Shown piece by piece: positions 45,814-55,661 of a stretch of DNA of 62,627 nucleotides; within the stretch, counting starts at the first letter, position 1; each line of letters opens with the position of its first letter. The notes below the pieces were generated by a model that had not been told where the DNA came from, ran no database searches, and saw only the letters and a program-made list of their open reading frames with translations. The position numbers and the translations under genes were made by a program. The DNA is from CAZOEL01 sp964578835 (GTDB taxonomy: Bacteria > Desulfobacterota > Syntrophobacteria > Syntrophobacterales > Syntrophobacteraceae), in assembly GCA_964578835.1 (NCBI GenBank), contig CAZOEL010000037.1:1-62627 (forward strand), in the 5' to 3' direction.

Positions 45814-46611
45814 TCATAGATAAAGCCTGCATGTTTTCCTAATGTATTCAGCAAGCTCTTCGGGACACACCACCTGCGGGTAGTGAGCGCAAGGAAGCCA
45901 TGTCACTGACTTATTGGCTCTTTTTGCCGTTTCAATATTAGCGTACACGAGCCATGCTGGCGTCCAAGCTCCTACGCTGAAATCAATTGGCGGCATCTTG
46001 GCCAGATCCTCCGCGCTGTAAGTATCCATATCCGATGATCCGAAGTAATGCTTCTTCCAAAAAACGGTATTCTTTCGAACTCGTTCCAGGAAATCTTCTC
46101 CCATGGCGCGCCATTTGTCATAACCGCAAACCATGGGAATCTCGGTAGGTATGAATCCCTTGCAGTGCGGAGCATACGCAAAGACATTCTTGAAGAAATC
46201 AAATGCAGTATTCGAGATAGGGGCATCCGTTTGCAGGGCTGCTTCATGCACCAACAGATTCCTGGCGACTTCAGGGTAATGCTTTCCAACGGACAACACC
46301 GCCTGTCCGCCGGAGCTGCAGCCATAAATAGACGCGGGTGAGAGCTCCAGTCGCTTTATGATCCCGGCGACATCTCCAGCAAGCACTTTAGGATATGCAG
46401 GGCCAGGCTCGCCAATGACTGTCGATCGCACCGATCCCCTCATATCAAAGGTCAACGTAGTGAATTCGTCCGCAAGCAGCTTCGATACTTCATCAAACGG
46501 CTGGCAGTCATTACATCCGTCGGGAACTAATACCAGCGTCGGTCCTTGCCCTCTCATTTCGCAATAGAAATTCACATTGTTGACTTCGACAGAAAAGCAT
46601 TTCTTGTCCAT
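45814..46611 (-). CDS. alpha/beta hydrolase
   Basis: This 265-residue protein of the alpha/beta-hydrolase fold shows an oxyanion-side VLVPDGCNDCQPFDEVSK, the core strand FDMRGSVRST, and the nucleophile elbow YGCSSGGQAVL (GxSxG, with GCSSG) near residues 95-105. The catalytic histidine is probably in LPCAHYPQVV. No signal peptide is present. The substrate is unknown; esterase or ester/lactone hydrolase activity is plausible. Confidence 0.85.
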   Translation of the reverse strand: MDKKCFSVEVNNVNFYCEMRGQGPTLVLVPDGCNDCQPFDEVSKLLADEFTTLTFDMRGSVRSTVIGEPGPAYPKVLAGDVAGIIKRLELSPASIYGCSSGGQAVLSVGKHYPEVARNLLVHEAALQTDAPISNTAFDFFKNVFAYAPHCKGFIPTEIPMVCGYDKWRAMGEDFLERVRKNTVFWKKHYFGSSDMDTYSAEDLAKMPPIDFSVGAWTPAWLVYANIETAKRANKSVTWLPCAHYPQVVCPEELAEYIRKTCRLYL

Positions 46612-47211
46612 AGCGGAGCCCTTCTTCCCGGGTAGCGGTTCATTCCTTCATTTTCCTACAGCCTGTCAATAACTCCAATTCATAGTTGTCTCTTTGAATA
46701 ATCACCTTACACTGATCTTCGCATGAACGTAAGTTCGTTTACAATAGAAAACAATCGTTTGCGCAATAATTAAGCGAACCATAAATGATCTTTAATTTTC
46801 CAGAAAATGCCATCAAGCTAATGCAGCTTTCCGCTGTCTTCAGCAGTCACTGCAACGAATAAGAGTCTTCCTAACTAATGAATCAAACTCAGCTCTTATC
46901 ATCTAGACCTAATGAAGATAATTCAAGGCAATATTATACTCAGGAGATATGGGCAATCCTAAAAGCTCTAGCAAAGATGCGATAACCAATTCTTAGTGAT
47001 ATAGGGTTTACTTCCTATGTAACGGTCTATTTCCATTCACCTGAGATATATTCTTCAGAAAAGATGGCTTCTTCATAAAGGCAATCTATGCTAGCATCTT
47101 AATAATGAATAAAGTCAATTGACAAAACAGTTCAAAACAGATAATTTTTTATTGAATTAAAGACATATTTCTTGTGGAATTCACAATTAAGGATTAACGG
47201 AAGGAAATACA
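46612..47211. other. AT-rich intergenic region upstream of the MucR-like gene
   Basis: About 600 bases, strongly AT-rich from 46900, with no supported gene. It carries the candidate promoter at 47119-47147 and may hold regulator binding sites, as MucR-type proteins bind AT-rich DNA. Confidence 0.45.
47119..47147 (+). promoter_or_regulatory. sigma-70-type promoter of the MucR-like gene
   Basis: TTGACA (47119-47124) and TAATTT (47142-47147) are 17 bases apart, about 65 bases before the ATG. The -35 box is perfect, the -10 box partial. GGAAGGAA before the start completes the signals. Confidence 0.6.
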
Positions 47212-47733
47212 ATGGCTAAGTCTTTGAGCGAATTAGTTGCTGAGATCGTTCTTGCTCAGAGTGAGAGGCGCGACCTGGATGCTGATGAAATTACACGTCT
47301 TAGTCTCCAGACCGCCCAAGCATTCAAGACAATTCAGCAGATGGAAAAGGGTATAAACATTCCAACAGAAAGCCTCTTCCCTGCGGCGGAGCCCGCTCAG
47401 CACCCAGTCGCCACACCAGAGGAACAGGCTGACAAATCTTGTGTGCAGGAAGAACCATTAAAGCCCAAAAAGAACCCACTCGATTCAATAAAGAAGGATG
47501 AGATCATATGCCTTGAGTGCGGTCAAGCCTTCAAACAGATCAGCTTCAAGCACCTCAAGATGCACGGCCTCACGCCAGAAGAATACAGGACAAAGCACGG
47601 ATTCAGCAAACGTCAGCCTCTTACAGCTAGATCCGTATCCGAGAAGAGAGGTGAAAGGGTGAAAGAAAGCGGTCTAGCAGCCAAAATGCAGGAAGGACGA
47701 CGAAAAAAGACTGAATCCGGGTCAGCGGCATGA
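47212..47733 (+). CDS. Ros/MucR-family zinc-finger transcriptional regulator
   Basis: This 173-residue regulator has an N-terminal region (MAKSLSELVAEIVLAQSERR) and a Ros/MucR DNA-binding domain at about 95-150. The prokaryotic C2H2 zinc finger is visible in ICLECGQAFKQISFKHLKMH, followed by GLTPEEYRTKHGFSKRQPL. The tail is basic. Such proteins control envelope or surface genes and can act as nucleoid-associated silencers on AT-rich DNA. It stands alone with its own promoter. Confidence 0.88.
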   Translation: MAKSLSELVAEIVLAQSERRDLDADEITRLSLQTAQAFKTIQQMEKGINIPTESLFPAAEPAQHPVATPEEQADKSCVQEEPLKPKKNPLDSIKKDEIICLECGQAFKQISFKHLKMHGLTPEEYRTKHGFSKRQPLTARSVSEKRGERVKESGLAAKMQEGRRKKTESGSAA

Positions 47734-48275
47734 TAGTTTCATCATCCAATCGCGAACATCCCGCCTTTGGATTTCACGATGACCCCTTCCAGTGGTGGCT
47801 GCGGAATGCCACATTACCTCAAAAGCTAATCGAAAAGAAAGAGAGATCAGACGAGCGAAAATGACTATCGACCGTGGCATCACGGAAAGCTCGAAGCACT
47901 CAGACCTACTTATCCATTTTGAGCCCGAACGAAGCCAGCCCCATTGCAATCTGGACAGATCGCATTGGCATAATCCACTCAACAGTTCTTCGAGTCTATA
48001 ATCGGAACATGGCCACACACGAGTCCGGTCCCGCCACACCGACGGCATCGTACTTTTGGGCTGTCATCTTTCTTTTCGGCTGGTTCCTCACATCGTTTCA
48101 TTGAAATCTCCCAGGGGATCTCCCCGTAAGACAAGTGTCTCGTCGAGCGCGCATTTGTGGCAAAATGCATCAAAATACTTATTGGGGAGAATAAGGGTTG
48201 GGGGCCGTTCCCTCGGTCGCCCCGAGTTTATCGAAGATGAAGCGATCCGGAACACCAAGGAAACTTCAAAACAGA
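47734..48275. other. intergenic region, no supported gene
   Basis: About 540 bases between the MucR-like gene and tRNA-Val. Short overlapping frames on both strands lack ribosome sites and known motifs. Confidence 0.4.
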
Positions 48276-48301
48276 AGAGCCAACCCTCGCGGATTGGCTC
48301 T
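48276..48301 (-). terminator. terminator downstream of tRNA-Val
   Basis: AGAGCCAA (48276-48283) pairs with TTGGCTCT (48294-48301). Read on the minus strand, the stem is followed by TCTGTTTTG. It lies 15 bases beyond the tRNA 3' end and fits a rho-independent terminator. Confidence 0.7.
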
Positions 48302-48315
48302 ATGCCTGGCTGAGA

Positions 48316-48391
48316 TGGTGGGCGGAAGAGGATTTGAACCTCCGACTTCCACCGTGTGAGGATGGCACTCTCACCGCTGAGTTACCCGCCC
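48316..48391 (-). tRNA. tRNA-Val (CAC)
   Basis: On the minus strand a cloverleaf of 76 bases can be drawn. The acceptor arms are GGGCGGG and TCCGCCC (one G-T pair), followed by discriminator A and an encoded CCA. The anticodon stem is CCATC/GGTGG and the loop is CTCACAC, giving anticodon CAC for valine. The T loop TTCAAAT is standard. It lies 100 bases after the TPR-protein stop on the same strand and ends before a good terminator. Confidence 0.95.
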
Positions 48392-48492
48392 ATCAGTGAT
48401 TTGGATATATACAACAAAGGAAGATCCTCTGCAACCCTAAACTCTCTTGGCATCCTCAAAAGCATTCGATCCGCCATGGAGGATCTCGCTAT

Positions 48493-50436
48493 CTATGGCT
48501 TGGGCTTGGTCTTTATCTCCGGAACTTCCGACGAAGCGGATTCGGGTCCTTTCTTGGACATGGTCATTCTTTTAAGCCGCAGGTACTGATCCTGAGCCTC
48601 CTTGTCCTTGGAGTCCATCTTCAGCAATTGCTCGAATTTCTTGAGCGCATTTTCATAGTCGCCGGAATTTTCGTAAAGGTCCGCAGCCTTCTTGTATAGC
48701 TTCTTATCTTTCGGCTGCAGTCGGATCAGTTGTTCAAGCTCTTTCTGCGCCCCCTTCTTATCGCCCATCTCAAGAAGTCCAAAGAGAAGATAGTTGTGCA
48801 ACTGCACTGAATCGGGACGCTTTGCAGACGCTTCCCGAAAAAAGCTCACCAGCCCCTTGTAGTCCTTCTTGTCGCGATAGGCTGCGTAGATAGACTCGTA
48901 GTTGCTCATATTGTTCGAGTCAGCCGCCGCCATGGACTGCAGCATTTTGAGCTCGCCTTCGCCGTTATTCTGCTTTCGGTAAAGGTCGAGAAGATACTTT
49001 TTCGATTCTGCGTCCTTGGGATCGATGGCTATCACGTTTTCAAAGCATTCAGATGCCTTGGACCAATTCTTGGCCTCGTAATAGAGAACCGCCAGGTTGA
49101 ATTGAACCGTTTTATTCTTCGGCTGCGCCTTGGAAAGCTTTTCGTAAAGGCCGATCAAGCCGGCCTTATCGTTGGATTTCTCAAGGATGGCGATAAGCCG
49201 CACCAGAGCTTCCTTGTTCTGCGGACTCTTTTGCAGCACAGCTTCATAGGTGCTTCGCGCCTGAGCCAACGTCCCTTTCTTTTCCTGCAGAGCCCCCAAC
49301 TGCATCCAACTCTTTATATCGCCTGGATTTTTCTGAAGATAACGCTCCAAGGCCGAGATGGCCCTTTCCGGATCGTCGCCCCGCTGGTAAGTAACCGCAA
49401 GGTTGTATAGCACATCGGGGTCTTTCACTCCCGACTTGATCACCTTCTCATAGGCCGCTGCGGCTTTCGACCAGTTCTTCGACTGTGTATTGAGATCGGC
49501 CATAACCAGATTGAGTGAGCTATGAAACGCTCGCGGGATATCCTGCTGGCGTTTTTCAAGAAATTTCACAGCGTCTTCCCTGGATTTCTGCTTTTGAAGA
49601 TATTGCAGAAAATCCTTAAACACCTCGGGATCTTCCGATAGCTTCAACAGATCCAGATAGATCGAAAGCGCTTCGTCTTGCCGGTTTTGCAGCTGGTATA
49701 TCGAAAGAAGACGCTCCAGGATAGACTTCGATTTTCCGGACTCGTCTATTTCCCTGTAAAGCTTCGCGGCTTCATTGTACTTCTTGCTTTCGAAGTAGAG
49801 ACCCGCAAGCTGAGTCTTCACCAGCACATTGCCCGAATTTTCCCGGAGGGCTTTTTCCAGATACTCCACTTTCCGGTCCAACTCGTTGGTCATATTGGCC
49901 TTTTGCAGCCAATCCTTGGCGTCGAGCTGCGCCAGGAAAGTCACCGCTCCCAGCGATTTCTCGCCGGAGAAGACCTGGATTTCGATAGACTTGGGAGCTT
50001 CGAAAGTCTCCTCCGGCCATATATCCTTTATTACAGATGATTTTGCTCTGATGGCTTCGATGTCCATATCCGTTGCGACAATCTTTGTTCCCCAGGTAAG
50101 CCATCCGTCCGTTTTGACTTCCAGAAGCTGAATAGAATCCTTCGGATTGACCATGACTTGGGAGCCGGGCGTGAGCAGGACTTCCTTGCCGTTGTGCTGA
50201 AAGCGCATGGCAAGAAGCTGCTCGGGGAATACAACGAAGGAGGAGTCGCCGCTTTCTGTTTTTGAGGATATCGCCCAATACGCCCCACCGCCCACGACGA
50301 GAAGCACCGCCAGAGCCAAGGCGATATATCTGCCCACGCCACGGCCGCTTTTTGCAGGTCTTCGGATCGGCCGGGCGCCGGCAATAGGTTCATCTATATC
50401 GTAGGAATACCCACCGCGTCTCTTATTAACCGCCAT
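48493..50436 (-). CDS. membrane-anchored TPR-repeat protein
   Basis: This 647-residue protein has a basic cytoplasmic N-terminus (about 1-35), a single span (IALALAVLLVVGGGAYWAIS) and a long extracytoplasmic part. A beta region near 60-150 (MRFQHNGKEVLLTPGSQVMV) is followed by about eight to ten TPR repeats from 170 to 620, for example VLYNLAVTYQRGDDPERAIS and KLYKKAADLYENSGDYENAL. The C-terminus is Lys/Pro-rich. It probably scaffolds an envelope complex. Its start is five bases after the rluB stop. Confidence 0.82.
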   Translation of the reverse strand: MAVNKRRGGYSYDIDEPIAGARPIRRPAKSGRGVGRYIALALAVLLVVGGGAYWAISSKTESGDSSFVVFPEQLLAMRFQHNGKEVLLTPGSQVMVNPKDSIQLLEVKTDGWLTWGTKIVATDMDIEAIRAKSSVIKDIWPEETFEAPKSIEIQVFSGEKSLGAVTFLAQLDAKDWLQKANMTNELDRKVEYLEKALRENSGNVLVKTQLAGLYFESKKYNEAAKLYREIDESGKSKSILERLLSIYQLQNRQDEALSIYLDLLKLSEDPEVFKDFLQYLQKQKSREDAVKFLEKRQQDIPRAFHSSLNLVMADLNTQSKNWSKAAAAYEKVIKSGVKDPDVLYNLAVTYQRGDDPERAISALERYLQKNPGDIKSWMQLGALQEKKGTLAQARSTYEAVLQKSPQNKEALVRLIAILEKSNDKAGLIGLYEKLSKAQPKNKTVQFNLAVLYYEAKNWSKASECFENVIAIDPKDAESKKYLLDLYRKQNNGEGELKMLQSMAAADSNNMSNYESIYAAYRDKKDYKGLVSFFREASAKRPDSVQLHNYLLFGLLEMGDKKGAQKELEQLIRLQPKDKKLYKKAADLYENSGDYENALKKFEQLLKMDSKDKEAQDQYLRLKRMTMSKKGPESASSEVPEIKTKPKP

Positions 50437-50441
50437 ATCAC

Positions 50442-51185
50442 TTAAGTTTGCTCCACCTTATTGTGAGCCATCCGGTAAAGCCTCCGGATTTCTTGATTGT
50501 CCAAACGGCGAAATGCTCCCGGCTTTAGGGCGCCCAACCGCAGAAATCCATAACGCACTCGCTTGATTTTGAGCACTGGATGCCCGACCGCTTCTCCCAT
50601 CCGCTTTATCTGCCGGTTCCAGCCCTGGTGCAGGACTATCTCGAGCCAGGCAGCCCCGGGCAGAGCCCGTAGAATGGAAACCTCGGCAGGCCCCGTTATT
50701 CCTTCTTCGAGCGCAATTCCGGATCTGAGCCGCTCGAGGTCTCGTTCATCGGGAACGCCTTTCACCTTCACTTCGTACGTCTTGGCAATCCCGTACCTCG
50801 GATGTTGAAGCCGATTGGCCAACTCTCCATCGTTGGTCAGGAGCAGCAATCCTTCAGCGTCATAATCCAGTCTACCCACCGGAAACACCCTGGCGCCCGC
50901 ATCCGGAACATAATCCATAACTGTTTTACGGCCCTGGGGATCCTTGGCAGTTGTAACACACCCCTTGGGTTTATAGAAGAGGAGATAGATTTTCGCCTCC
51001 TCCAAGGAGATGACCGCTCCATCCACTTTGATTTCATCTTTTCCGGGATGAACGCGCGCTCCCAACTCCTTTATCACGCGTCCATTTACCTGAACCCTTC
51101 CCTCACGCATCAGTTCTTCCGAAGCTCTGCGAGAAGCGATCCCCGCCTGCGCAAGCACTTTTTGGAGCCTGATTCCTTCCATCAT
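50442..51185 (-). CDS. rluB: ribosomal large-subunit pseudouridine synthase (RluB type)
   Basis: This 247-residue enzyme makes pseudouridine in 23S rRNA. An S4 RNA-binding domain opens the protein (RLQKVLAQAGIASRRASEEL) and the catalytic aspartate lies in PVGRLDYDAEGLLLLTNDGE. WNRQIKRMGEAVGHPVLKIK near the end is also typical of the RsuA/RluB group. The ATG overlaps the trpS stop as TGATG. RluB is preferred over RluE/RsuA by length and neighbourhood; the exact target uridine is inferred. Confidence 0.92.
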   Translation of the reverse strand: MMEGIRLQKVLAQAGIASRRASEELMREGRVQVNGRVIKELGARVHPGKDEIKVDGAVISLEEAKIYLLFYKPKGCVTTAKDPQGRKTVMDYVPDAGARVFPVGRLDYDAEGLLLLTNDGELANRLQHPRYGIAKTYEVKVKGVPDERDLERLRSGIALEEGITGPAEVSILRALPGAAWLEIVLHQGWNRQIKRMGEAVGHPVLKIKRVRYGFLRLGALKPGAFRRLDNQEIRRLYRMAHNKVEQT

Positions 51186-52192
51186 CAGAATACTTCGCGA
51201 GACTTCAAGCCAACCGCCCGTCTGACTTCCTCGATGGTCAGCGCAGCCTCTCTCGAGGCCCTTTCGATGCCCGAGAAAACAGCATCCCTCACCTCGTCTT
51301 TACGCGCTTCCAGTTCTTCCCTTCTCTCCCGGAAGACTCTCAAACGATCGAGAAGATTATCGACAAGCTTCTTTTTGCACTCCACGCACCCGATCCTCGC
51401 CGTACGACACCCTTCGGCAATCTCCGCAACCTCGTCGGCCGGAGAATAGAGCTTGTGATAGGCAAAGACGGGCGAGACTTCAGGGTCGCCCGGATCGGAG
51501 CGCCGGGCCCGCCTCGGGTCCGTCATCATCTTCGAAACCTTCTCCCTCACGCTTTCCGCCGGCTCGGTTATATAGATGCAGTTTCCGTAGCTCTTGCTCA
51601 TCTTCCGTCCGTCGGTTCCGGGCAAGACGGGCGATTCGGTCAGAAGCGGATCAGGAATGGGAAACACCTCACGCCGATACATGAAGTTGAAGCGACGAGC
51701 GATTTCTCTGGTCATTTCCACATGGGGAAGCTGATCTTTGCCCACCGGCACGCCATTGGCCCTGTAAATGATTATGTCCGCAGCCTGCAGAACCGGATAA
51801 CCCAGAAAGCCATAAGTGGAAAGATCTTTATAAAGCGCCAGTTGCTGTTGCTCTTTGTAAGTGGGATTGCGCTCGAGCCAGGGAAGCGGAGTGATCATGC
51901 CGAGAAGAAGGTATAGCTCGGCGTGCTCTTTAATTTCTGATTGGATAAATATGGAGCATTGCTCCGGGTCCAATCCCACGCTCATCCAATCGAGAATCAT
52001 ATCCCGAGTATTCTCCCTGATCTGCTCGGGAGCGGCGTAGTCGGTCGTAAGCGCATGCCAGTCAGCCACAAAAAAGAAGCAGTCGTACTGCTTTTGAAGC
52101 TGAATCCAATTATCCAGAGCGCCGTGAAGGTTTCCCAAATGCAGGCGGCCTGTCGGACGCATCCCGCTGAGAATCCTTTTTCTTTCAGTCAT
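51185..52192 (-). CDS. trpS: tryptophan--tRNA ligase
   Basis: This class I synthetase charges tRNA-Trp. The start at 52192 gives the canonical MTERKRILSGMRPTGRLHLG, and length 335. A 19-residue upstream extension in the same frame is judged not translated. The HIGH-type motif is HLGNLHGAL, and the KMSKS motif is GRKMSKSYGN near 195. The stop overlaps rluB (TGATG). Its substrate tRNA-Trp (CCA) lies in this window at 60666. Confidence 0.96.
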   Translation of the reverse strand: MTERKRILSGMRPTGRLHLGNLHGALDNWIQLQKQYDCFFFVADWHALTTDYAAPEQIRENTRDMILDWMSVGLDPEQCSIFIQSEIKEHAELYLLLGMITPLPWLERNPTYKEQQQLALYKDLSTYGFLGYPVLQAADIIIYRANGVPVGKDQLPHVEMTREIARRFNFMYRREVFPIPDPLLTESPVLPGTDGRKMSKSYGNCIYITEPAESVREKVSKMMTDPRRARRSDPGDPEVSPVFAYHKLYSPADEVAEIAEGCRTARIGCVECKKKLVDNLLDRLRVFRERREELEARKDEVRDAVFSGIERASREAALTIEEVRRAVGLKSREVF

Positions 52193-52278
52193 TCTCTCAT
52201 TTGCTCCACATTGCTTGACTCGCTTGCCGAAGCAAGCGCTCTCGCCCATAGCTCATACGCATCAAGCCATTTTTTCCG

Positions 52279-52944
52279 TCAACCCAGAAGAAGTCTTCTT
52301 AGACCGCCCACTATGGGGCTCACGATATATCCCCATGCTCCACTGCCTATGAGAAGAAGGAGGATTATGATCCCGTACTTCTCCAGTTGCTCGAGCCGCA
52401 GCGCCAGCGATTCGGGGAGAAGCCCCATCAGGACATGGCCGCCGTCGAGTGGAGGAATGGGAAGCAGGTTGACCACCATCAATACGAGGTTGAAAGTAAC
52501 CGAGATACGCGCCATGAGGATAAGCGGCTCAATTACCCAGGGAAGCCACCCCGGACCTTGAACCAAGCCGTTCCGCACGGCTGAAAAAAGCAGATGGTAG
52601 ACGACGGCGCTCAGGATCGCCAGAAAAAGATTAGAAAGCGGTCCAGCTACCGACACCAGCACCATATCCTTGCGGCCCCCCCGCAGATTCTCGAAGCGCA
52701 CTGGAACAGGCTTCGCCCAACCGAAAAGGAACGGGGACTTTATCAATAGAAGGGTCAGAGGAAGTATAATGGTGCCCATAAGATCAATATGAGCAAACGG
52801 GTTGAGCGTGATGCGCCCCAATAACCTCGCCGTAGGGTCCCCGCGCTTTTCGGCGACCCACCCATGAGCAACTTCATGGATCATGACGCCCAGAAGCAGG
52901 GGGATAACATAGAGGGCCGCATTGACAATGATGTCTTGAATCAT
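52279..52944 (-). CDS. site-2 protease family (M50) membrane metallopeptidase
   Basis: This 221-residue multi-span inner-membrane protease has the zinc motif HEVAH in LLLGVMIHEVAHGWVAEKRG and the second-half motif NLLPIPPLDGGHVLMG. Around six spans can be drawn. Family members cut membrane-bound substrates within the bilayer. It follows the DHH-CBS-PAP gene by 29 bases and precedes trpS. The native substrate is unknown. Confidence 0.9.
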   Translation of the reverse strand: MIQDIIVNAALYVIPLLLGVMIHEVAHGWVAEKRGDPTARLLGRITLNPFAHIDLMGTIILPLTLLLIKSPFLFGWAKPVPVRFENLRGGRKDMVLVSVAGPLSNLFLAILSAVVYHLLFSAVRNGLVQGPGWLPWVIEPLILMARISVTFNLVLMVVNLLPIPPLDGGHVLMGLLPESLALRLEQLEKYGIIILLLLIGSGAWGYIVSPIVGGLRRLLLG

Positions 52945-52973
52945 GAGCGTCCTTAGGTTTGGAATCGGATATT

Positions 52974-55661
52974 CTATGACATTCCACAGGCGACGATGGA
53001 GCCTTGTGCGCCCCCTGACTTTCTAAAAAGCTCGGGAAAGTTCTTCCTTACGAACAGCACTTCCTCCATGCGATTCTTCACTTCACCGTTGAGCCGGGCG
53101 TCCAGGAGATCGTCGAGTATCCGCCTGTAGATGGGGCCGGGCGATATGCCCATTTCTTTGAGGTCCCTGCCCTTGAGCTCGGTCGCCGCATTGCGATACC
53201 GATGGAAATAGTGACTGATTATCCTTCGGTTTTCTTCCCTCTGGGTCTTCGCCATCATGAACAGCAGCTCTTCAGGCTTGAACGGCTGAAGCGCTCGATA
53301 GATATCACTCGCCCGATTATGAGGCAACTGGAAAAACCCCTGGAGCAATTCGAGAACTTTGTCAAAGGTCCAGATGATTCTGTCTTTTCGAGCCTCGACC
53401 AGATCGAGCCGGCGCCAGACATCTTCCAGATTCTCCTTCGGCAAAGCGGAAAGCAGCCCGAGGAAGTAGACCCACCAACGCTCCAAAGGCTCGTCGAGAA
53501 AGCTCAGCCGATACCAGGAGACGACCTCTCGCAGACGTCCAAAGAGCTCCAGCAGCTTATCATCAAAGCGCATGCTCTGGGACAGCACGGAGAGCACCCC
53601 GTACTCGTCCAGTTTTTTCAGAGCCTGCACCGGACTGTCTTCCAGAAGAATGAGCTGAATTTCATGGAAGAACCGATGTCCCCCAAGCTTCTGGATCAGC
53701 CCCAGGCGGACCGCATTCCGTATGAGAATGGAAGTCTGCTTGCCTATCTTGAACCCGAACCTCTGCTCGAAGCGAACCGCCCGGAGGATTCTCGTCGGGT
53801 CCTCGACAAAGCTCAAGTTGTGGAGCACCCGGATGACCCTCTCCTTGAGGTCCCTCTGGCCGCCGAAGAAGTCTATGAGATGCCCGAAATTTTCCGGATT
53901 GAGGCTGATCGCGAGAGTATTGATGGTAAAATCGCGTCGGTATAGATCCATCTTCAGCGAGCCGAACTCCACGACGGGTAGAGCGGCAGGGTATTGGTAA
54001 TACTCGAAGCGCGCAGTGGCGATATCGACCCGCTGCCCGTTCGGGAATATCAAAACGGCCGTATTGAACTTCTTATGGCATCTGGCCCGAATCTGGTGCT
54101 TCTTTGAAAAAGCTTTGGCAAACTCGATTCCATCGCCTTCCACTACGATATCGATATCGAGATTGGAGCGCCGCAGCAGGAGATCGCGAACGAAGCCGCC
54201 CACCGCATAGACCTTGTAGTCAAGCTGCCCGGCTAGCTCTCCGATGTCCTTGAGCATCTTGACGATGTCTCTGGAGAGCTGCTCGCTCATAACGCCGACG
54301 ATGTTCTTTCTCTTGGGCCAGTGAGAATGCGATTCGACGATTTCGCCGTATAAGGAGCGCGGATTCGTGGAGCGATCCGATACCAGGAAGTTCAACAGAT
54401 CCCTTCTTGTAATGACGCCGATGAGCTTGCCTTCTTTCACGACGGGAAGAATCCGCTGCTGGTGCTCAACAAGGTAGGTCTGAATCTCGAGCAAATTGGC
54501 GGTCGGCTCGACGGTCGCAAAATCGGAATTAAGAAATTCGATCAGATCCTGATGCTCCAAGCCGTGAAATATTGCCTTTTCAAGAAACTGCCGGTTGATC
54601 AGCCCGACGATGCGCTCTCCTTCCATTACCGGCATGGCGTTGATATTGTATTTGATCATGATCTGGGACGCCTCGCCGATGGTAGCGTCCGCGTTGACAT
54701 GGATCACGGGAGTGGTCATCAGGTTTTCGGCATTCGGAAACGGCTTTATCCGGCTTCTCAGCACCTCGAGAAGCCGGTCTTCGACCTGAAAGATGGTCAG
54801 ATCGCGAATGCTCGCAGAGGCCGCGGTCGCATGCCCTCCCCCCTCGAAATAAGCTGCAATGGCGCCGACGTTCACTTCCGGAATACGGCTCCGCGCCACC
54901 ATGTAGACCCGATCGTCCATGCGGGCCAACGCAAAAACAACATCCAGGTTATGAATATCTTTAAATTTATGGACCAGGACCGCAAAGTCCCCCACGTACT
55001 TGTCGACAGAGACCGTGGCCACGCAGACCTCGACGCCCTGAAGGTTATACATGCGGGCCGATTGAATGAGCTCATTGAGCAGCGTTACCTGCTCCGCCGT
55101 GAGCTCCTGGGTGATCATGTCCGCAACCGCATTGAGATCGGCGCCCGAGCGGCGCAGATAAGCTGCAGCCTCAAAGTCCTCCGGCGTCGCCGAGTTGAAG
55201 GTAAAGGAGCCGGTATCTTCGAAGATCCCGAGGCTCATGATGGTCGCCTCTTCAGGAGTCAACTTGATCTGCCGCTCCCGAAGCAGTTCGGTAAGAATGG
55301 TGACGCAAGCCCCAAGCGGTTTGACGACGTTAATCGCGCCCTTGATGTCGTCTTCTGCGTCTGGGTGGTGATCGTAAATATGAATTTCAACGTCCGGGCG
55401 GCCGATGATTTCCTCAAACTTTCCAATGCGCGAGAGCTGCCTCGTGTCGACGAGGATCAGCCGCCGCACCTGATTCAGATCGAGATCCCGCAGGCGTTTG
55501 AAATCGTACAGGTACATGGTGGATTTGACGAAAAACTCCCGAAGCGTGCGCTCCTGAGAGCCCGGAAAGACCAGGATGGCTTCCGGGTAAAGCCTTTTTG
55601 CCGCGATCATGGAGGCCATGGCGTCAAAATCGGCGTTTATGTGCGTGGTGATGACTTCCAT
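52974..55661 (-). CDS. DHH-CBS-poly(A)-polymerase fusion (tRNA nucleotidyltransferase type)
   Basis: This 895-residue fusion has an N-terminal DHH phosphoesterase (ITTHINADFDAMASMIAAKR; IYDHHPDAEDDIKG near 95-108), a DHHA1-like part ending EGGGHATAASAS (near 275), two CBS domains (about 310-435) and a poly(A)-polymerase/CCA-enzyme head from about 485. The head shows VYAVGGFVRDLLLRRSNLDI followed by DIVVEGDG. DRRD-like RRDFTINTLAISLNP and DPTRILRAVRFEQRFG complete the nucleotidyltransferase signature. Such proteins add A or CCA to tRNA in some deltaproteobacteria; an added nano-RNase or ligand-sensing role for DHH/CBS is inferred. Confidence 0.92.
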   Translation of the reverse strand: MEVITTHINADFDAMASMIAAKRLYPEAILVFPGSQERTLREFFVKSTMYLYDFKRLRDLDLNQVRRLILVDTRQLSRIGKFEEIIGRPDVEIHIYDHHPDAEDDIKGAINVVKPLGACVTILTELLRERQIKLTPEEATIMSLGIFEDTGSFTFNSATPEDFEAAAYLRRSGADLNAVADMITQELTAEQVTLLNELIQSARMYNLQGVEVCVATVSVDKYVGDFAVLVHKFKDIHNLDVVFALARMDDRVYMVARSRIPEVNVGAIAAYFEGGGHATAASASIRDLTIFQVEDRLLEVLRSRIKPFPNAENLMTTPVIHVNADATIGEASQIMIKYNINAMPVMEGERIVGLINRQFLEKAIFHGLEHQDLIEFLNSDFATVEPTANLLEIQTYLVEHQQRILPVVKEGKLIGVITRRDLLNFLVSDRSTNPRSLYGEIVESHSHWPKRKNIVGVMSEQLSRDIVKMLKDIGELAGQLDYKVYAVGGFVRDLLLRRSNLDIDIVVEGDGIEFAKAFSKKHQIRARCHKKFNTAVLIFPNGQRVDIATARFEYYQYPAALPVVEFGSLKMDLYRRDFTINTLAISLNPENFGHLIDFFGGQRDLKERVIRVLHNLSFVEDPTRILRAVRFEQRFGFKIGKQTSILIRNAVRLGLIQKLGGHRFFHEIQLILLEDSPVQALKKLDEYGVLSVLSQSMRFDDKLLELFGRLREVVSWYRLSFLDEPLERWWVYFLGLLSALPKENLEDVWRRLDLVEARKDRIIWTFDKVLELLQGFFQLPHNRASDIYRALQPFKPEELLFMMAKTQREENRRIISHYFHRYRNAATELKGRDLKEMGISPGPIYRRILDDLLDARLNGEVKNRMEEVLFVRKNFPELFRKSGGAQGSIVACGMS

